A stretch of 14,835 nt of DNA, taken from Entophlyctis helioformis. Lineage: Eukaryota; Chytridiomycota; Chytridiomycetes; Chytridiales; Chytriomycetaceae. The stretch covers positions 1-14,835 of the forward strand of contig JAHLKH010000399.1 in NCBI GenBank assembly GCA_025526915.1, in the 5' to 3' direction. Of the stretch, positions 1 to 8,615 are shown one piece after another (position 1 is the first letter of the stretch; each line of letters starts with the position of its first letter). Position numbers and translations under genes: made by a program. The notes beneath the pieces were generated by a model that saw nothing but the letters and a program-made list of their open reading frames with translations, was not told the DNA's origin and searched no databases.

Positions 1-711
1 CTGCTGATGGCGAGCTGTGGCAAGGTGCATGTCGATGTTGAGCGTGGCCATGAGCGACGTCCAAAAGGCCGAAGCAAAGCGAGGATCGCGGTCCGAGACA
101 ACAGAGGAGGGCACTCCCATGCCAGCACAGACCCAGTGCTTGCAGAAGAGCTCAGCCAGAGTGGCCGCGGATGCGGTGCGGGTTGTAGGTGCAAAGGCGA
201 CCAGCTTGGTGAGCCGATCGACAATGACAAGCACCGCGTCCAAGCCTGAGTCAGTCATGGGCAGGAAGGCAATGTCGTAGGAAACGTCTGTGAAGCGGTC
301 CTCAGGGATCAGCAGAGGATGGAGCAGACCCTGAGAGCGACGACGATCGACAAAGTGGCGCTGGCAGATCTCGCACGAGGTAGCAAACTGGGCGGCATCC
401 TCACGCAGGGAAGGCCAGAAGAATGCGTTGAGCAGTCGGCTGGCGGTGTTGAGGCTGCCAAAGTGACCGGCCAAGGGCTTGTCGTGGTAGTTGGAAAGCA
501 GACGCGTGCGGAGCTCGCCGTCAGGAACGTAGAGGCGGCCGGAGTGGTACCAGAGGCCGTCGGAGAGGACCATGTGCTTGAAGATCCTGGCTTCGGAAGG
601 GGAAGGGCTGGTCAGACCGGAGCGCCAGTCGAGCATCTGCAGGGCATAAGGATCGGTAGCAAGCAGAGGGCGGATGGTGTCCTTGAGCGACGCGGCGACG
701 TGATGGCACTG
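1..711 (-). CDS. Integrase N-terminal half of element A, in a shifted frame and cut by the window edge
   Basis: On the minus strand, codons starting at multiples of 3 are open from about 711 to position 1. They encode a Ty3/gypsy integrase. The zinc-binding H2C2 region is visible as YHDKPLAGHFG followed by SCEICQRH. The catalytic core follows, with its first aspartate in VSYDIAFLP and its second in VSDRDPRF. The third catalytic residue (Glu), the C-terminal domain and any chromodomain lie left of the window. The frame is offset from the upstream RNase H frame in the sense of one missing base. The overlap runs from about 690-712 to the stop at 612. No ATG is needed, because this should be part of the same polyprotein. 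Confidence 0.88.
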
Positions 712-3700
712 ACAGAGGCAGCGGCAGTGGCCGGTGGGTCGAGGTTGCGCTCAAAAACAGCGTGGCAGGACGAGCAGCGGGGCTGGTGGGCCGGGTGGCG
801 GGAGAGGAAGTCAGCGAGCACGTTGGTTGGGCCTGGGACATACTCAATGGTGGCATGGAACTCCTGGAGCGCCATGACCCAGCGAACCTGGCGCGGCGTC
901 AGGTTGGGCTGACGTGGAAGCCAGATAAGGGCACGGTGGTCGGTGCAGATGACAAACTGGCAGCTGGACAGGTAGTGGCGGTAGACACGGCAGACTTCGA
1001 CGAGGGCCAGGAGCTCGCGCTCGTGGACTGGGTAGTTGACCTCGGCCGGGACCATCTTGCGACTGTAGTAGGCCACTGGGTGCCACCCGTCGGCATGCTC
1101 CTGAGCGATCCAGCCACCGATTGCATAATCCGACGCATCCGTGTAGACGCGAGTTGGCAGTTTCGCGTCAAAGAAGCGGAGGACTGGGGCAGTGGTGATG
1201 GCATGGATCAGATAGTGGACCGCCTGCTGCTCGCGGGCGCCCCAGACAAACGGTGCGGCGGCGAGTGTCAAGGCGTACAGCGGTCGGGCGAGCTCGGCAA
1301 AGTACGGGATGAAGTCCTTCAGCCAGACGACATGGCCCAGGAGGGTGAGAACGCCATCGCGGTTGGTGCAGGTAGTGTGCTCCAACACTTTGTCGATGCT
1401 GTGCTGAGCGATGGAGTAGCCAGTGGGCGAGACCATATGGCCGCAGAACTCGACAGACGGCTCGAGGAAGGAACACTTTGAGCCTTTGGCGAAGATGCGG
1501 TTGTCGCGGAGGACCTGCAGGACGTGCGTGACATGCTGGCAGTGCTCGTCCAAGGAGTGTGAGTAGATGAGCAGGTCGTCGACGTAGACACCCATGAAGA
1601 CATCAAGAGCGCCGGCAAACAAGCGGTTGGACAGCGCCATCATCGTAGCGGGGGCATTGACAAGGCCGTAAGGCATGACACGAAACTCAAAGTGCCCATA
1701 CCGCGTCACAAACGCGGTTTTGTGCACGTCCTTGTCAGCCACACGGATGTTCATGAAGCCGTCGCGGAGGTCGATGGACGAGATGAACTTGCAGCCAGCC
1801 ACCTGGTCGCGGAGGGCCGGGATGGTGGGCAGGGTCGTCTTGTCCTTGACCGAGATGGCATTGAGACCACGGTAGTCGACGCAGAGGCGTAGGGTGCCGT
1901 CCTTCTTGCCAGCAAACAGCATGGATGCCGCGTACTGAGACGTGGATCGGCGGATATAGCCGAGGTCGAACCAGGTCTGGATCTGCTTGCGGAGGATCTC
2001 GAGCTCAGCGTTGTTGAGACGAGGCAGAGGGCGGCGAGGTGGTACACGCGCGTCCGGGATGAGTGGGATGGCGTGGTCCTCCGGGCGATGGGGTGGGATG
2101 CCGGTTGGCTTCTGGAAGACATCGGCATACTCCAGCAGAATGGCGTTGATGCGCGGCTCGTGGCATGTGGGGACCAGATCAAAGTCAATAGGCGTGCTGG
2201 AAGCAGGAGTCGAGACAGAGGAAACCATTGGTGTGTAGTGGTGGTGCTCGCAAATCGCGGCAATGTGGTTGGTAAGGGAGTCGACGGTCCAGCCGCCAGC
2301 CGGCTCGTTGGCCTCAATGGCGAAAACGATGTCGTCCGAGTTGCGGAGATCCGCAGAGGAGATGAGGTTGACCATGAATGGAGCCGGATCGACGGGGTTG
2401 GATAGCAATGACCAGGTGACGGGGCAGTTGGAGTGCCGCGGCGTGAAGCGGAGCGTGCCGGCCGAAGCATCCCAAAGGTTGATTGTGACCTTGTCAAACC
2501 AGGGAGTGCCAATGATGATGTCGGACGTGATGTCGGCAATGAAGAAAGGCAGAGAGGCCTGGTAGTCGCCGGACGAGAACAGGCCGTGCAGCATCTCGGA
2601 CACCACCACGCGTTCGCCACCTGCATAGGCAATATCAAACGGCGAGATGCGTGTGGGCGTGAGGTGCCATCTGTTGGCCCACTGACGAGAGACAATCATG
2701 GCCGAACTGCCGCTGTCGATGGTAGCGGTGCAGGGAGCCCCCATGAAGGTGCCCGCAATGTGGGAGACAGTAGGCGAGACGAGAGATGGGGGGGCAACGT
2801 CTTCGACGGATTCATTCCGGCAAGGCACATCATCGGCGGCATCTCCACTGCTTGGAGTAGCAGGCGTTGCCACTGGCACGGACTCAGGCAGTAGTGGAGC
2901 TGGCGGTACCGGCGGGGGCAGGGGCACCACCGGCGGCAGCGGCATAGCTACCGGCGGGGGTGGGGGCACCACCGGCGGCTGCGGCTCTAAAGGTATGCCA
3001 GGTGGGGGATGAGTCGGGTGCACGGGAGTGGCAACAGGAGTGCGACGAGAGTGACGAGCAGGGACGAACCTTGGATCGATGACGGTCGCCTTGTAGGTGG
3101 GGCAGTCCGAGGACTGGTGGGACGGGTTGCGGCAGCGAACGCAACCGCCGCGGGAGGTGATCCAAGCGTAACCCTCAGGAGTGAGCGACTTCATGGCCGT
3201 GAGCGAGACATCATTGTAAGAATTGATGGGACGCGACGATGCCAGAGGCGGGGCCGAGACCTGCTGGACGGGGGCGGGAGCACGTTGGACGGCAGCAGGA
3301 GGGCGCTGAGTGGTGGCGGGAGTCGCGTTTGCAGGCTTGGGAGGGCGGAGGTCTTCGTCAGAGTAGCCAGCCTGGCGGAACTTGTTGTGCTTCTCTGAGA
3401 CGTAGATTGTGAGTTCGGCCATGGAGCCAAACTTTTCCCAGTCTGCGATGATGACCTCGCTAAGTTTGGGGGCGAAGAGCTTGGCAAAGGATAGGACATT
3501 CTGCTCATTGTAAGTGTGGCCGGCGTCCGCCATGGTTGAGGGGTAGTCGGCGATGATCGTAGTGAAGGGTGGGGCCGTCCATGGCGACATGTGCCACGAC
3601 GCGAGGCGGTTGGATGCGTTACGCTGGAGCGAGTGGGAGGTGAAGTGAGCATTGCCGGCCTTATGGAAGAGTGTCCAGGTTCTCGAGTCTGCTGGGACTG

Positions 3701-4592
3701 CTTGAGTCCATTCATGGGCCCATTTGTGAGCTTTGTCTGTAAGGCGGGTGATGACAAAGCCGAGGATCTGGGAGGGTTGGAAGCTAGTAGATGGGAAGCA
3801 GAGGATAGTTTCATCGACTTTGCTGGCAAATGAGAGCCATTCCGCGTGGACAACGTCTGGATTCTTGTTGCCGCCGGCGCCTGCGAAGAAGGGAATCGTG
3901 CCAACCTGGGAGTGGAACATGCGGTCAGACTGCCCAAGCGCAGAAGAAGGGGCTGTGGGGGTGACGGTGCCACGTCCTTCGAGCGCCTCGATACGAGCCG
4001 AGAGGGTCGCGATACTGTCCGCTTGGGTAGCGCAGAGCGTTTCGGCATTGTAGAGAGACGTCGAAAGGTTGTTGAAGAGGGTGGCAAAGCTGGATGAGGA
4101 TTGGGTGATCAGGTCAGAGTTTTGGTTGACGATATGCACGAGGTTGTCATGGTGACGTTTGAGCTTGGTATTCTCGTCGATCAGGTGGTTGATAAAGGCC
4201 ACTGTGTGTCGGGCTTCCGAGTCGAGAGCGTCCGTGTGTTTAGCAAACGCTGCCAGGACGGGCGCAAGGGCCCCACGGAGGTTGGCGACGGTCTTGGTCT
4301 CGCTACTTTTGGCATGGGTGATATTGATGTCCCTGGTTGCCTGTGTATCGGCCCTCTGGGGGGGCTCGTCGAGGTACCTGAGCGCCATCTTGTCGAAGGA
4401 GAAGATTGGGGGGTCGTTGCTTGGATGGTCGCTTGGAGGAGGAGGCGAGAACAGGGACTCTGGTTTCTTGTCGTCGGTGGGGACGGTTGAGGGGTCCTTG
4501 GCTGGGAAGCCGCCGGGAAGCTCAAGGACGTCGTTGGTTGGCTGTGCAGGCTGGAGCGGCTTGCTGGGGAAGAGGCTGTAGATGACGTCCAT
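612..4592 (-). CDS. gag-pol: Gag-protease-reverse transcriptase-RNase H polyprotein of Ty3/gypsy element A
   Basis: This 1326-codon frame starts at the first ATG after the leader. Residues about 85-205 look coiled-coil-like and about 225-405 look like a Ty3-type capsid. A zinc knuckle CVRCRNPSHQSSDC (C-x2-C-x4-H-x4-C) lies near residue 484, followed by a proline-rich linker near 527-571. The aspartic protease active site is DSGS near 626. Reverse transcriptase carries VDYRGLN near 904 and the catalytic YVDD near 1001. RNase H shows YTDASDY near 1147, NYPVHERELL and TDHRALIW near 1217. The protein should form the particle core and copy the element's RNA to DNA. The last roughly 35 residues do not resemble any domain and end at a stop at 612-614, while integrase reads in another frame. 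The natural product was therefore probably a longer gag-pol broken by a one-base change near 690-712. Confidence 0.92.
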   Translation of the reverse strand: MDVIYSLFPSKPLQPAQPTNDVLELPGGFPAKDPSTVPTDDKKPESLFSPPPPSDHPSNDPPIFSFDKMALRYLDEPPQRADTQATRDINITHAKSSETKTVANLRGALAPVLAAFAKHTDALDSEARHTVAFINHLIDENTKLKRHHDNLVHIVNQNSDLITQSSSSFATLFNNLSTSLYNAETLCATQADSIATLSARIEALEGRGTVTPTAPSSALGQSDRMFHSQVGTIPFFAGAGGNKNPDVVHAEWLSFASKVDETILCFPSTSFQPSQILGFVITRLTDKAHKWAHEWTQAVPADSRTWTLFHKAGNAHFTSHSLQRNASNRLASWHMSPWTAPPFTTIIADYPSTMADAGHTYNEQNVLSFAKLFAPKLSEVIIADWEKFGSMAELTIYVSEKHNKFRQAGYSDEDLRPPKPANATPATTQRPPAAVQRAPAPVQQVSAPPLASSRPINSYNDVSLTAMKSLTPEGYAWITSRGGCVRCRNPSHQSSDCPTYKATVIDPRFVPARHSRRTPVATPVHPTHPPPGIPLEPQPPVVPPPPPVAMPLPPVVPLPPPVPPAPLLPESVPVATPATPSSGDAADDVPCRNESVEDVAPPSLVSPTVSHIAGTFMGAPCTATIDSGSSAMIVSRQWANRWHLTPTRISPFDIAYAGGERVVVSEMLHGLFSSGDYQASLPFFIADITSDIIIGTPWFDKVTINLWDASAGTLRFTPRHSNCPVTWSLLSNPVDPAPFMVNLISSADLRNSDDIVFAIEANEPAGGWTVDSLTNHIAAICEHHHYTPMVSSVSTPASSTPIDFDLVPTCHEPRINAILLEYADVFQKPTGIPPHRPEDHAIPLIPDARVPPRRPLPRLNNAELEILRKQIQTWFDLGYIRRSTSQYAASMLFAGKKDGTLRLCVDYRGLNAISVKDKTTLPTIPALRDQVAGCKFISSIDLRDGFMNIRVADKDVHKTAFVTRYGHFEFRVMPYGLVNAPATMMALSNRLFAGALDVFMGVYVDDLLIYSHSLDEHCQHVTHVLQVLRDNRIFAKGSKCSFLEPSVEFCGHMVSPTGYSIAQHSIDKVLEHTTCTNRDGVLTLLGHVVWLKDFIPYFAELARPLYALTLAAAPFVWGAREQQAVHYLIHAITTAPVLRFFDAKLPTRVYTDASDYAIGGWIAQEHADGWHPVAYYSRKMVPAEVNYPVHERELLALVEVCRVYRHYLSSCQFVICTDHRALIWLPRQPNLTPRQVRWVMALQEFHATIEYVPGPTNVLADFLSRHPAHQPRCSSCHAVFERNLDPPATAAASVSAITSPRRSRTPSALCLLPILMPCRCSTGAPV

Positions 4593-5147
4593 TTGACGCG
4601 TTGGTCGAATTGACCAATCAGAAACGAGATGTCAGGAAAGTGGGTCGGAGTTGTGTCGCGTTTGGTTGGCGTGTTGTTTGGGTAGATCAGAAGGTGCGAG
4701 ACAACAGAGAGAGATGGTGGACGCCGAGCGCAACGAGAAGGACGTTGAGGACGGTGTGGAGGGCCGGAGAACCGGTGGGCACTGAGCTCGACGAGAAGGA
4801 CGACGAGGGCAGTGTGGGGACTGGAGGACCAGTGGACGCCGAACGCAACGAGAAGGACGTTGAGAACGGTGTGGAGGGCCGGAAAACCGGTAGGCACTGA
4901 GCTCGCCGAGAAGGACGACGAGGGCAGTGTGGGGACTGGAAGACCAGTAGGCGCCGCGAGCGACGAGGAGGACGTCACAAAGGACGTGGGGGCCGGGAGA
5001 CCGGTGGAGGCTGAGCGCGCCGAGAAGGACGACGAGAGCAGTGTAGGGACTGGAAGACCAGTGGACGCCGCGAGCGACGGGGAGGACGTCACAGAGGACG
5101 TGAGGGCCAGGCGGGTGCCGCGAGCGGCGAGATCGTTGTTTCTAAAG
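4593..5147 (-). other. Untranslated leader of element A
   Basis: This is about 555 bp between the primer-binding site and the gag ATG at 4592. Most of it is a tandem array of 115-bp units, reported separately. The last 120 bases before the ATG are unique. One minus-strand frame stays open through the whole leader, but it runs from copia RT through the LTR and into gag out of frame. I read it as a by-product of GC-rich repeats, not as a gene. Confidence 0.6.
4717..5120. repeat. Tandem repeat, 115-bp unit, about 3.5 copies
   Basis: Units start at 4717, 4832, 4947 and 5061, giving periods of 115, 115 and 114. Each plus-strand unit opens with GTGGACGCC or GTAGGCGCC and ends with a form of GGGACTGGAAGACCA. 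The first two units are close copies. The third and fourth share a different version of the first half (GCGAGCGACG). The last unit is partial and grades into unique sequence near 5120. Confidence 0.9.
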
Positions 5148-5155
5148 GCTGTTCT
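5148..5155 (-). promoter_or_regulatory. Candidate self-primed primer-binding site of element A
   Basis: The first 8 bases after the LTR on the minus strand are AGAACAGC. Their reverse complement GCTGTTCT occurs inside the same LTR (minus strand, 5359 to 5352), about 60 bases from the LTR start. There is no TGG at this position, which would be expected for a tRNA 3'-end primer. Tf1/sushi-type elements prime from the folded 5' end of their own RNA, with the binding site at the LTR edge. If that holds here, transcription should start at or just before GCTGTTCT. Confidence 0.6.
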
Positions 5156-5418
5156 TGTCAGAGTTCCTGCTTGAGTGCGGCGAAGGCACAGGGAACTGCG
5201 GGTTTGGCTGAGGCACAGACAAAGGGAAGAAGAGCTGTCAGGCGACAGCGTCTGTGACAGGCAATTGAATATGTATTCTAGGAAGTACCTGAGGCACAGA
5301 CAAAGGGAAGAAGAGCTGTCAGGCGACAGCGTCTGTGACAGGCAATTGAATAGAACAGCAAGGGAAGGCAGAGACGCGAGACACAGAATTGGAAAAGCCA
5401 ACAGACAATAATCTAACA
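5156..5418 (-). repeat. 5' LTR of element A (263 bp)
   Basis: On the minus strand it starts TGTTAGATTATTG and ends CTCTGACA, with TG...CA termini. It aligns with the solo LTR at 8428-8610 with about eight substitutions, one single-base gap and one 81-bp extra segment. The right boundary abuts copia RT codons. The left boundary is set by the solo LTR end and by the candidate primer site starting at the next base. A 64-bp exact direct repeat (5208-5271 and 5289-5352) flanks a 17-bp spacer inside it. Confidence 0.9.
5208..5288 (-). other. 81-bp GT-AG intron-like segment inside the element A LTR
   Basis: On the minus strand the segment begins GTACTT directly after CAG. It contains CTGAC followed by a pyrimidine-rich stretch, CTCTTCTTCCCTTTGTCTG, and ends CTCAG. 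It consists of a 17-bp spacer plus one copy of the 64-bp repeat. Deleting it leaves a single repeat copy, which is the arrangement in the solo LTR at 8428-8610. The donor, branch-like and acceptor features are seen in the sequence. Splicing itself is inference, and a simple duplication is the main alternative. Confidence 0.45.
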
Positions 5419-8400
5419 CTGAGGGTCGTCTTGGCCTCTTTGATGAGCGACTTGTTTCCGCTGATGATGAGGATGTCGTCGACGTAGAAGGCGATGATGA
5501 TGAGATCGTCGCCTTGGCCACGAGTGAAGATACAGTCGTCGCCTGGCATGGGCTTGAATTTCATCGAGATCAGCTGTCCGCTGAACTTGGAGTACCATTC
5601 CAGCGGGGCTTGGCGCAGTCCGTAGAGAGCCTTCTTGAGCTTGTAGACTCTGTCGGTGCCGTCCTGGAAACCTTCGGGCTGCTCGATGTAGATCTCCTCC
5701 TTCAGGTTGCCATTCAGAAATGCAGTCTGAACATCGAGTTGCTCGATCTCCAGGTCGTAGGATGCGGCAAAGGCGAGCAGGGTCCGCAGCGAGGTGAATC
5801 GGAGGACGGGCGCATAGGTCTCATGGAAGTCGATGCCGGGGATCTGCAGGAACCCTTGAACGACGAGACAGCCTTTGTACTTGTTGAGAGTGCCGTCCGT
5901 GAGGAACTTGATGTGGTAGACCCAACGCGTCCTGAGCGCCTTGCGTCCTTTCGGAAGCTGGCACAGCTCCAAAGTGTTGTGTGCCATGATGGATTCCCAC
6001 TCGGCGAGGGTAGCCGCCCGCCACTCGGTGGCCTGTGGACTGGCCATGGCTTGCTTGTATGAGCGAGGGATAGGACCAATGTCGTTGAAGACGGAGGATG
6101 CGTCGCTGGATGCGAGCTGGGAAACGAGGGCTATTTCAACCACAAAGGCCGAGTGGATGGGGAAGACTGGATAGCCGGCCGGTCGTGGGCTGTAGACGGA
6201 GGGAGCTGTGTCTTGGGCGGCGGATGGAGGCTCAGAGCGTTGCCGTTTGGACCGCGGCTGCGCAAGTTGGCTATCGGTCTGTTGTTGGGGAACCTCTGTC
6301 AAGTCTCGTTGTCTTGCAAGGAGTTTGGCTCTCGATCTGGTAACGCGAGGCGAGGAATCTGGTGGTGCCGCTCTCCGCGACGGGGTTGGCCGAGTGTCAG
6401 CCTGTTGCAGGTCGTGCTGCTGTGTCGCTCTCCGCGACTGAGTTGGCCAGTCGTCGGCCGGTTGCAGGTCGTGCTGCTGTGCCGCTCTCCGCGACTGAGT
6501 TGGCTGGTTGTCAGCCTGTTGCAGTTCATGCTGCTGTGTCGCTCTCCGCGACTGTGGTGACCGGTCATCGGCCTGTTGCAGTTCGTGCTGCTGCGTCGTG
6601 GTGTGCGACGATGTTGGCCCGAGAGAAGGCGCTGCCGCATGTCGAGGTTGGTGACTTGGCTCCTCCTGACTCGAGACAGGGTGCGGCAGTGCCGGGCTCG
6701 ACGTGACAGGCTCCTCCTGGCGTGGAAAGGGGTCGGCACGCTCCTCCTGGCTTGGAACGGGGTGGTCGACGTGTCCGAACTCGTTCTCATTGAAGGTGAC
6801 ATTCCGATTGGTGACGACCGAGTATGTCCGTGAGTCCCATAGGAGGTATGCCTTGCTGGCCGGAGCGTAGCCAATCATGATGCATCGGGTTGCTTTGCCG
6901 TCAAGCTTGCGACGTTGGCTGTCCGGGATGAATGGGTACGCCGTGCATCCAAAAGGTCGCAGGTGCGAGACGTCAGGTATGGTACCTTTCCATCGTTGGT
7001 AGGGAGTGGCGCCGTCGAGTGCCTTGTGGGGCGATCTGTTCTGGACATACACCGCTGTTTGGACAGCATCAGACCAATGGCGATTCGCGAGAGGTGATTG
7101 GAGTAGCACCGATCGAGAGGCTTCCATGATGGTTCGGTTCTTTCGCTCGGCGACACCGTTTTGCTGTGGAGTATGCGGCGCCGTGGTCTGATGCTCGACT
7201 CCGAGATCCTTGAGGTGCGTCTCAAACTCGATCGAGGTGTATTCGCCGCCTCTGTCCGTTCTGATGGTGGCGATATCGAGTCTCTTGTCCCTTTCGACGA
7301 TGGCTCTGTAGTTTTGAAAAGCCTTCATTGCGTCGGATTTGTGTTTGAGGAGATAGAGATGCGTGTAGCGAGAGTAGTCATCAATGAACGTGATGTAGTA
7401 GCGGTGTCCTTCGCGGCCAGTTGTCTGCATCGGTCCACAGATGTCCAAATGGATGAGCTCGAGAGGTCTCTCTGACTTCGAGGTGCTGATAGAGAATGGG
7501 AGGCGGTGTGCCTTGGCAATGGCGCAGTGGTCGCAGAACGGGAGCTTGTCGCGCTTGTTGCTGATGCTGATGCCTTTGGCGTGCTTGCAAAGAGTCGCAA
7601 TGCTGGAAGCCGACAGGTGAGCAAATCGGTTGTGAAGCGTCTGCAGCAACTGTGCCGGAGATGAGCTTGCAAAGGCCACTCGCTGCTGTGGGTCCTGTGC
7701 CTGAAAGGTGTACAGGCCGTTCTGCAGATAGGCACGAGCGACGATGCTGCCCGTGCTGTCAACGATGTCGGCATGATCGGCTCCAAAGTTTGAAGTGAAA
7801 TTGCCTTTCGCCGTGATCGTGGGAACCGACCGAATCGTCATGCCGGCCGTCGGGACGTACAGGACGTCTTGCAGAGTGACCTTGGTGTACGAGCCGTCTG
7901 GACGATGGAGGCGCAGTGTGAGAGTGCCAGAGCCTTGGACATTGTGCGCCGTTTCGCCGAGTCCTCTGATGTGTGTCCCCCCAGCTCTGAAGTCGGTAAG
8001 AGAGGAACGGTCCGACGTCAGGTGGCATGTGGCGCCCGAGTCGAGAATGATGCGGTGTCGTCCAGTGTTGCCGCTAGACTTGTCGACGACCATGACCGTT
8101 CCTTGTTCGCTGCTCTCGGACTCGTAGCCGCTCCGCTGGACGATGTTGACACTTCTCTTCGAAGGGCTGCCTCTCCGGCTGCCATTGTCACCTCGGTCGT
8201 TGTTGGTTCGGCGTCGCTTGGTCGAGTTGCCTCTGCTGCTCTGGTACTTGTTGCTGAGTTGCGCGTGCCGAGTTGGATCGCATTCGGCCGCTCGGTGCTT
8301 CGCCATGACGCCGCACTTGGCACAAGTCTTCTTGGCACGTTTCTCGTAGGGGAGGTCAAGATCGTCGTCGACGTTTCCTTTGGCCACAACGAGAGCTTGC

Positions 8401-8422
8401 GGAGAGTGGTTGACAGGCCTCA
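5419..8422 (-). pseudogene. pol: Copia-type Pol of element B: zinc knuckle, protease, integrase, RT (truncated)
   Basis: The frame is open over about 1000 codons (first internal ATG at 8387). A zinc knuckle CAKCGVMAKHRAAEC (C-x2-C-x5-H-x4-C, one residue longer than usual) comes first. The protease active site is ILDSGATCHL. Integrase has HNRFAHL and FCDHC for zinc binding, then LDICGP, RTDRGGEY and QQNGVAERKNR with the catalytic D, D and E. A Gln-rich linker with 19-residue tandem repeats follows. Reverse transcriptase shows NKYKGCLVVQGF, LDVQTAFLNG and YVDD near residue 967 counted from 8387. About 19 residues after YVDD the sequence passes into the LTR of element A, and a chance stop occurs at 5319. 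The rest of RT and all of RNase H are missing here. There are no inactivating mutations other than the insertions. Confidence 0.92.
6369..6596 (-). repeat. 57-bp in-frame tandem repeat in copia Pol, four copies
   Basis: The plus-strand motif CGCTCTCCGCGAC recurs at 6369, 6426, 6483 and 6540, exactly 57 bp apart. On the coding strand this gives a 19-residue repeat of the form SRRATQQHDLQQADTRPTP. It lies between integrase and reverse transcriptase, a region usually variable in copia elements. The period is a multiple of three, so copy-number changes would keep the frame. Confidence 0.92.
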
Positions 8423-8427
8423 GGATG
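8423..8427. repeat. Target-site duplication GGATG, left copy
   Basis: GGATG immediately left of the solo LTR. It matches 8611-8615 on the other side. Confidence 0.9.
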
Positions 8428-8610
8428 TGTCAGAGTTCCTGCTCGAGTGCGGCGAAGGCACAGGGAACTGCGGGTTTGGCTGAGGCACAGACAAAAGGAA
8501 GAGGAGCTGTCAGGCGACAGTGTCTGTGGCAGGCAATTGAATAGAACAGCAAGGGGAAGGGAGAGTCGCGAGACACGGAATTGGAAAAGCCAACAGACAA
8601 TAATCTAACA
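8428..8610 (-). mobile_element. Solo LTR of the element A family, inserted in copia gag-pol (183 bp)
   Basis: On the minus strand it runs TGTTAGATTATTG...CTCTGACA, the same termini as the element A LTR. On the plus strand it is flanked by GGATG on both sides (8423-8427 and 8611-8615), a clean 5-bp target duplication. No internal retrotransposon sequence is present, so it is a solo LTR. It probably arose by LTR-LTR recombination after a full insertion. Compared with the 5' LTR of A it lacks the 81-bp GT-AG segment. Confidence 0.93.
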
Positions 8611-8615
8611 GGATG
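8611..8615. repeat. Target-site duplication GGATG, right copy
   Basis: GGATG immediately right of the solo LTR. It matches 8423-8427, giving the 5-bp duplication typical of Ty3 and copia integrases. Confidence 0.9.

Larger units (their letters stand above)
1..5418 (-). mobile_element. Element A: Ty3/gypsy LTR retrotransposon, 5' part, inserted in element B
   Basis: Read on the minus strand, the order is 5' LTR (5418 to 5156), leader with tandem repeats, then gag, protease, reverse transcriptase, RNase H and integrase. This is the Ty3/gypsy order, because integrase follows RNase H. The 3' part and 3' LTR lie beyond the left edge. The element starts with TGTTAG directly after copia reverse-transcriptase sequence of element B, so A inserted into B. 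The expected 5-bp target duplication is CTGAG at 5419-5423, but its partner is outside the window. The gag-to-RNase H frame is intact, and a single frame slip precedes integrase. Confidence 0.93.

Noticed and set aside
319..1481. Plus-strand open frames of 197 and 239 codons
   Set aside because: They are antisense to the RT, RNase H and integrase coding of element A and show no recognisable domain.
4181..5521. 446-codon minus-strand open frame spanning copia RT, the A LTR, the leader repeats and the start of gag
   Set aside because: It crosses an insertion boundary, has Ser/Thr/Pro-rich low-complexity content and overlaps gag in another frame. It is best explained by GC-rich repeats lacking stops.
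5156..8610. LTRs at 5156-5418 and 8428-8610 as the two ends of a single element
   Set aside because: The sequence between them is copia pol that joins in frame to gag outside the right LTR. The right LTR has its own GGATG duplication, and the left one is followed by a Ty3/gypsy leader. They are independent insertions.
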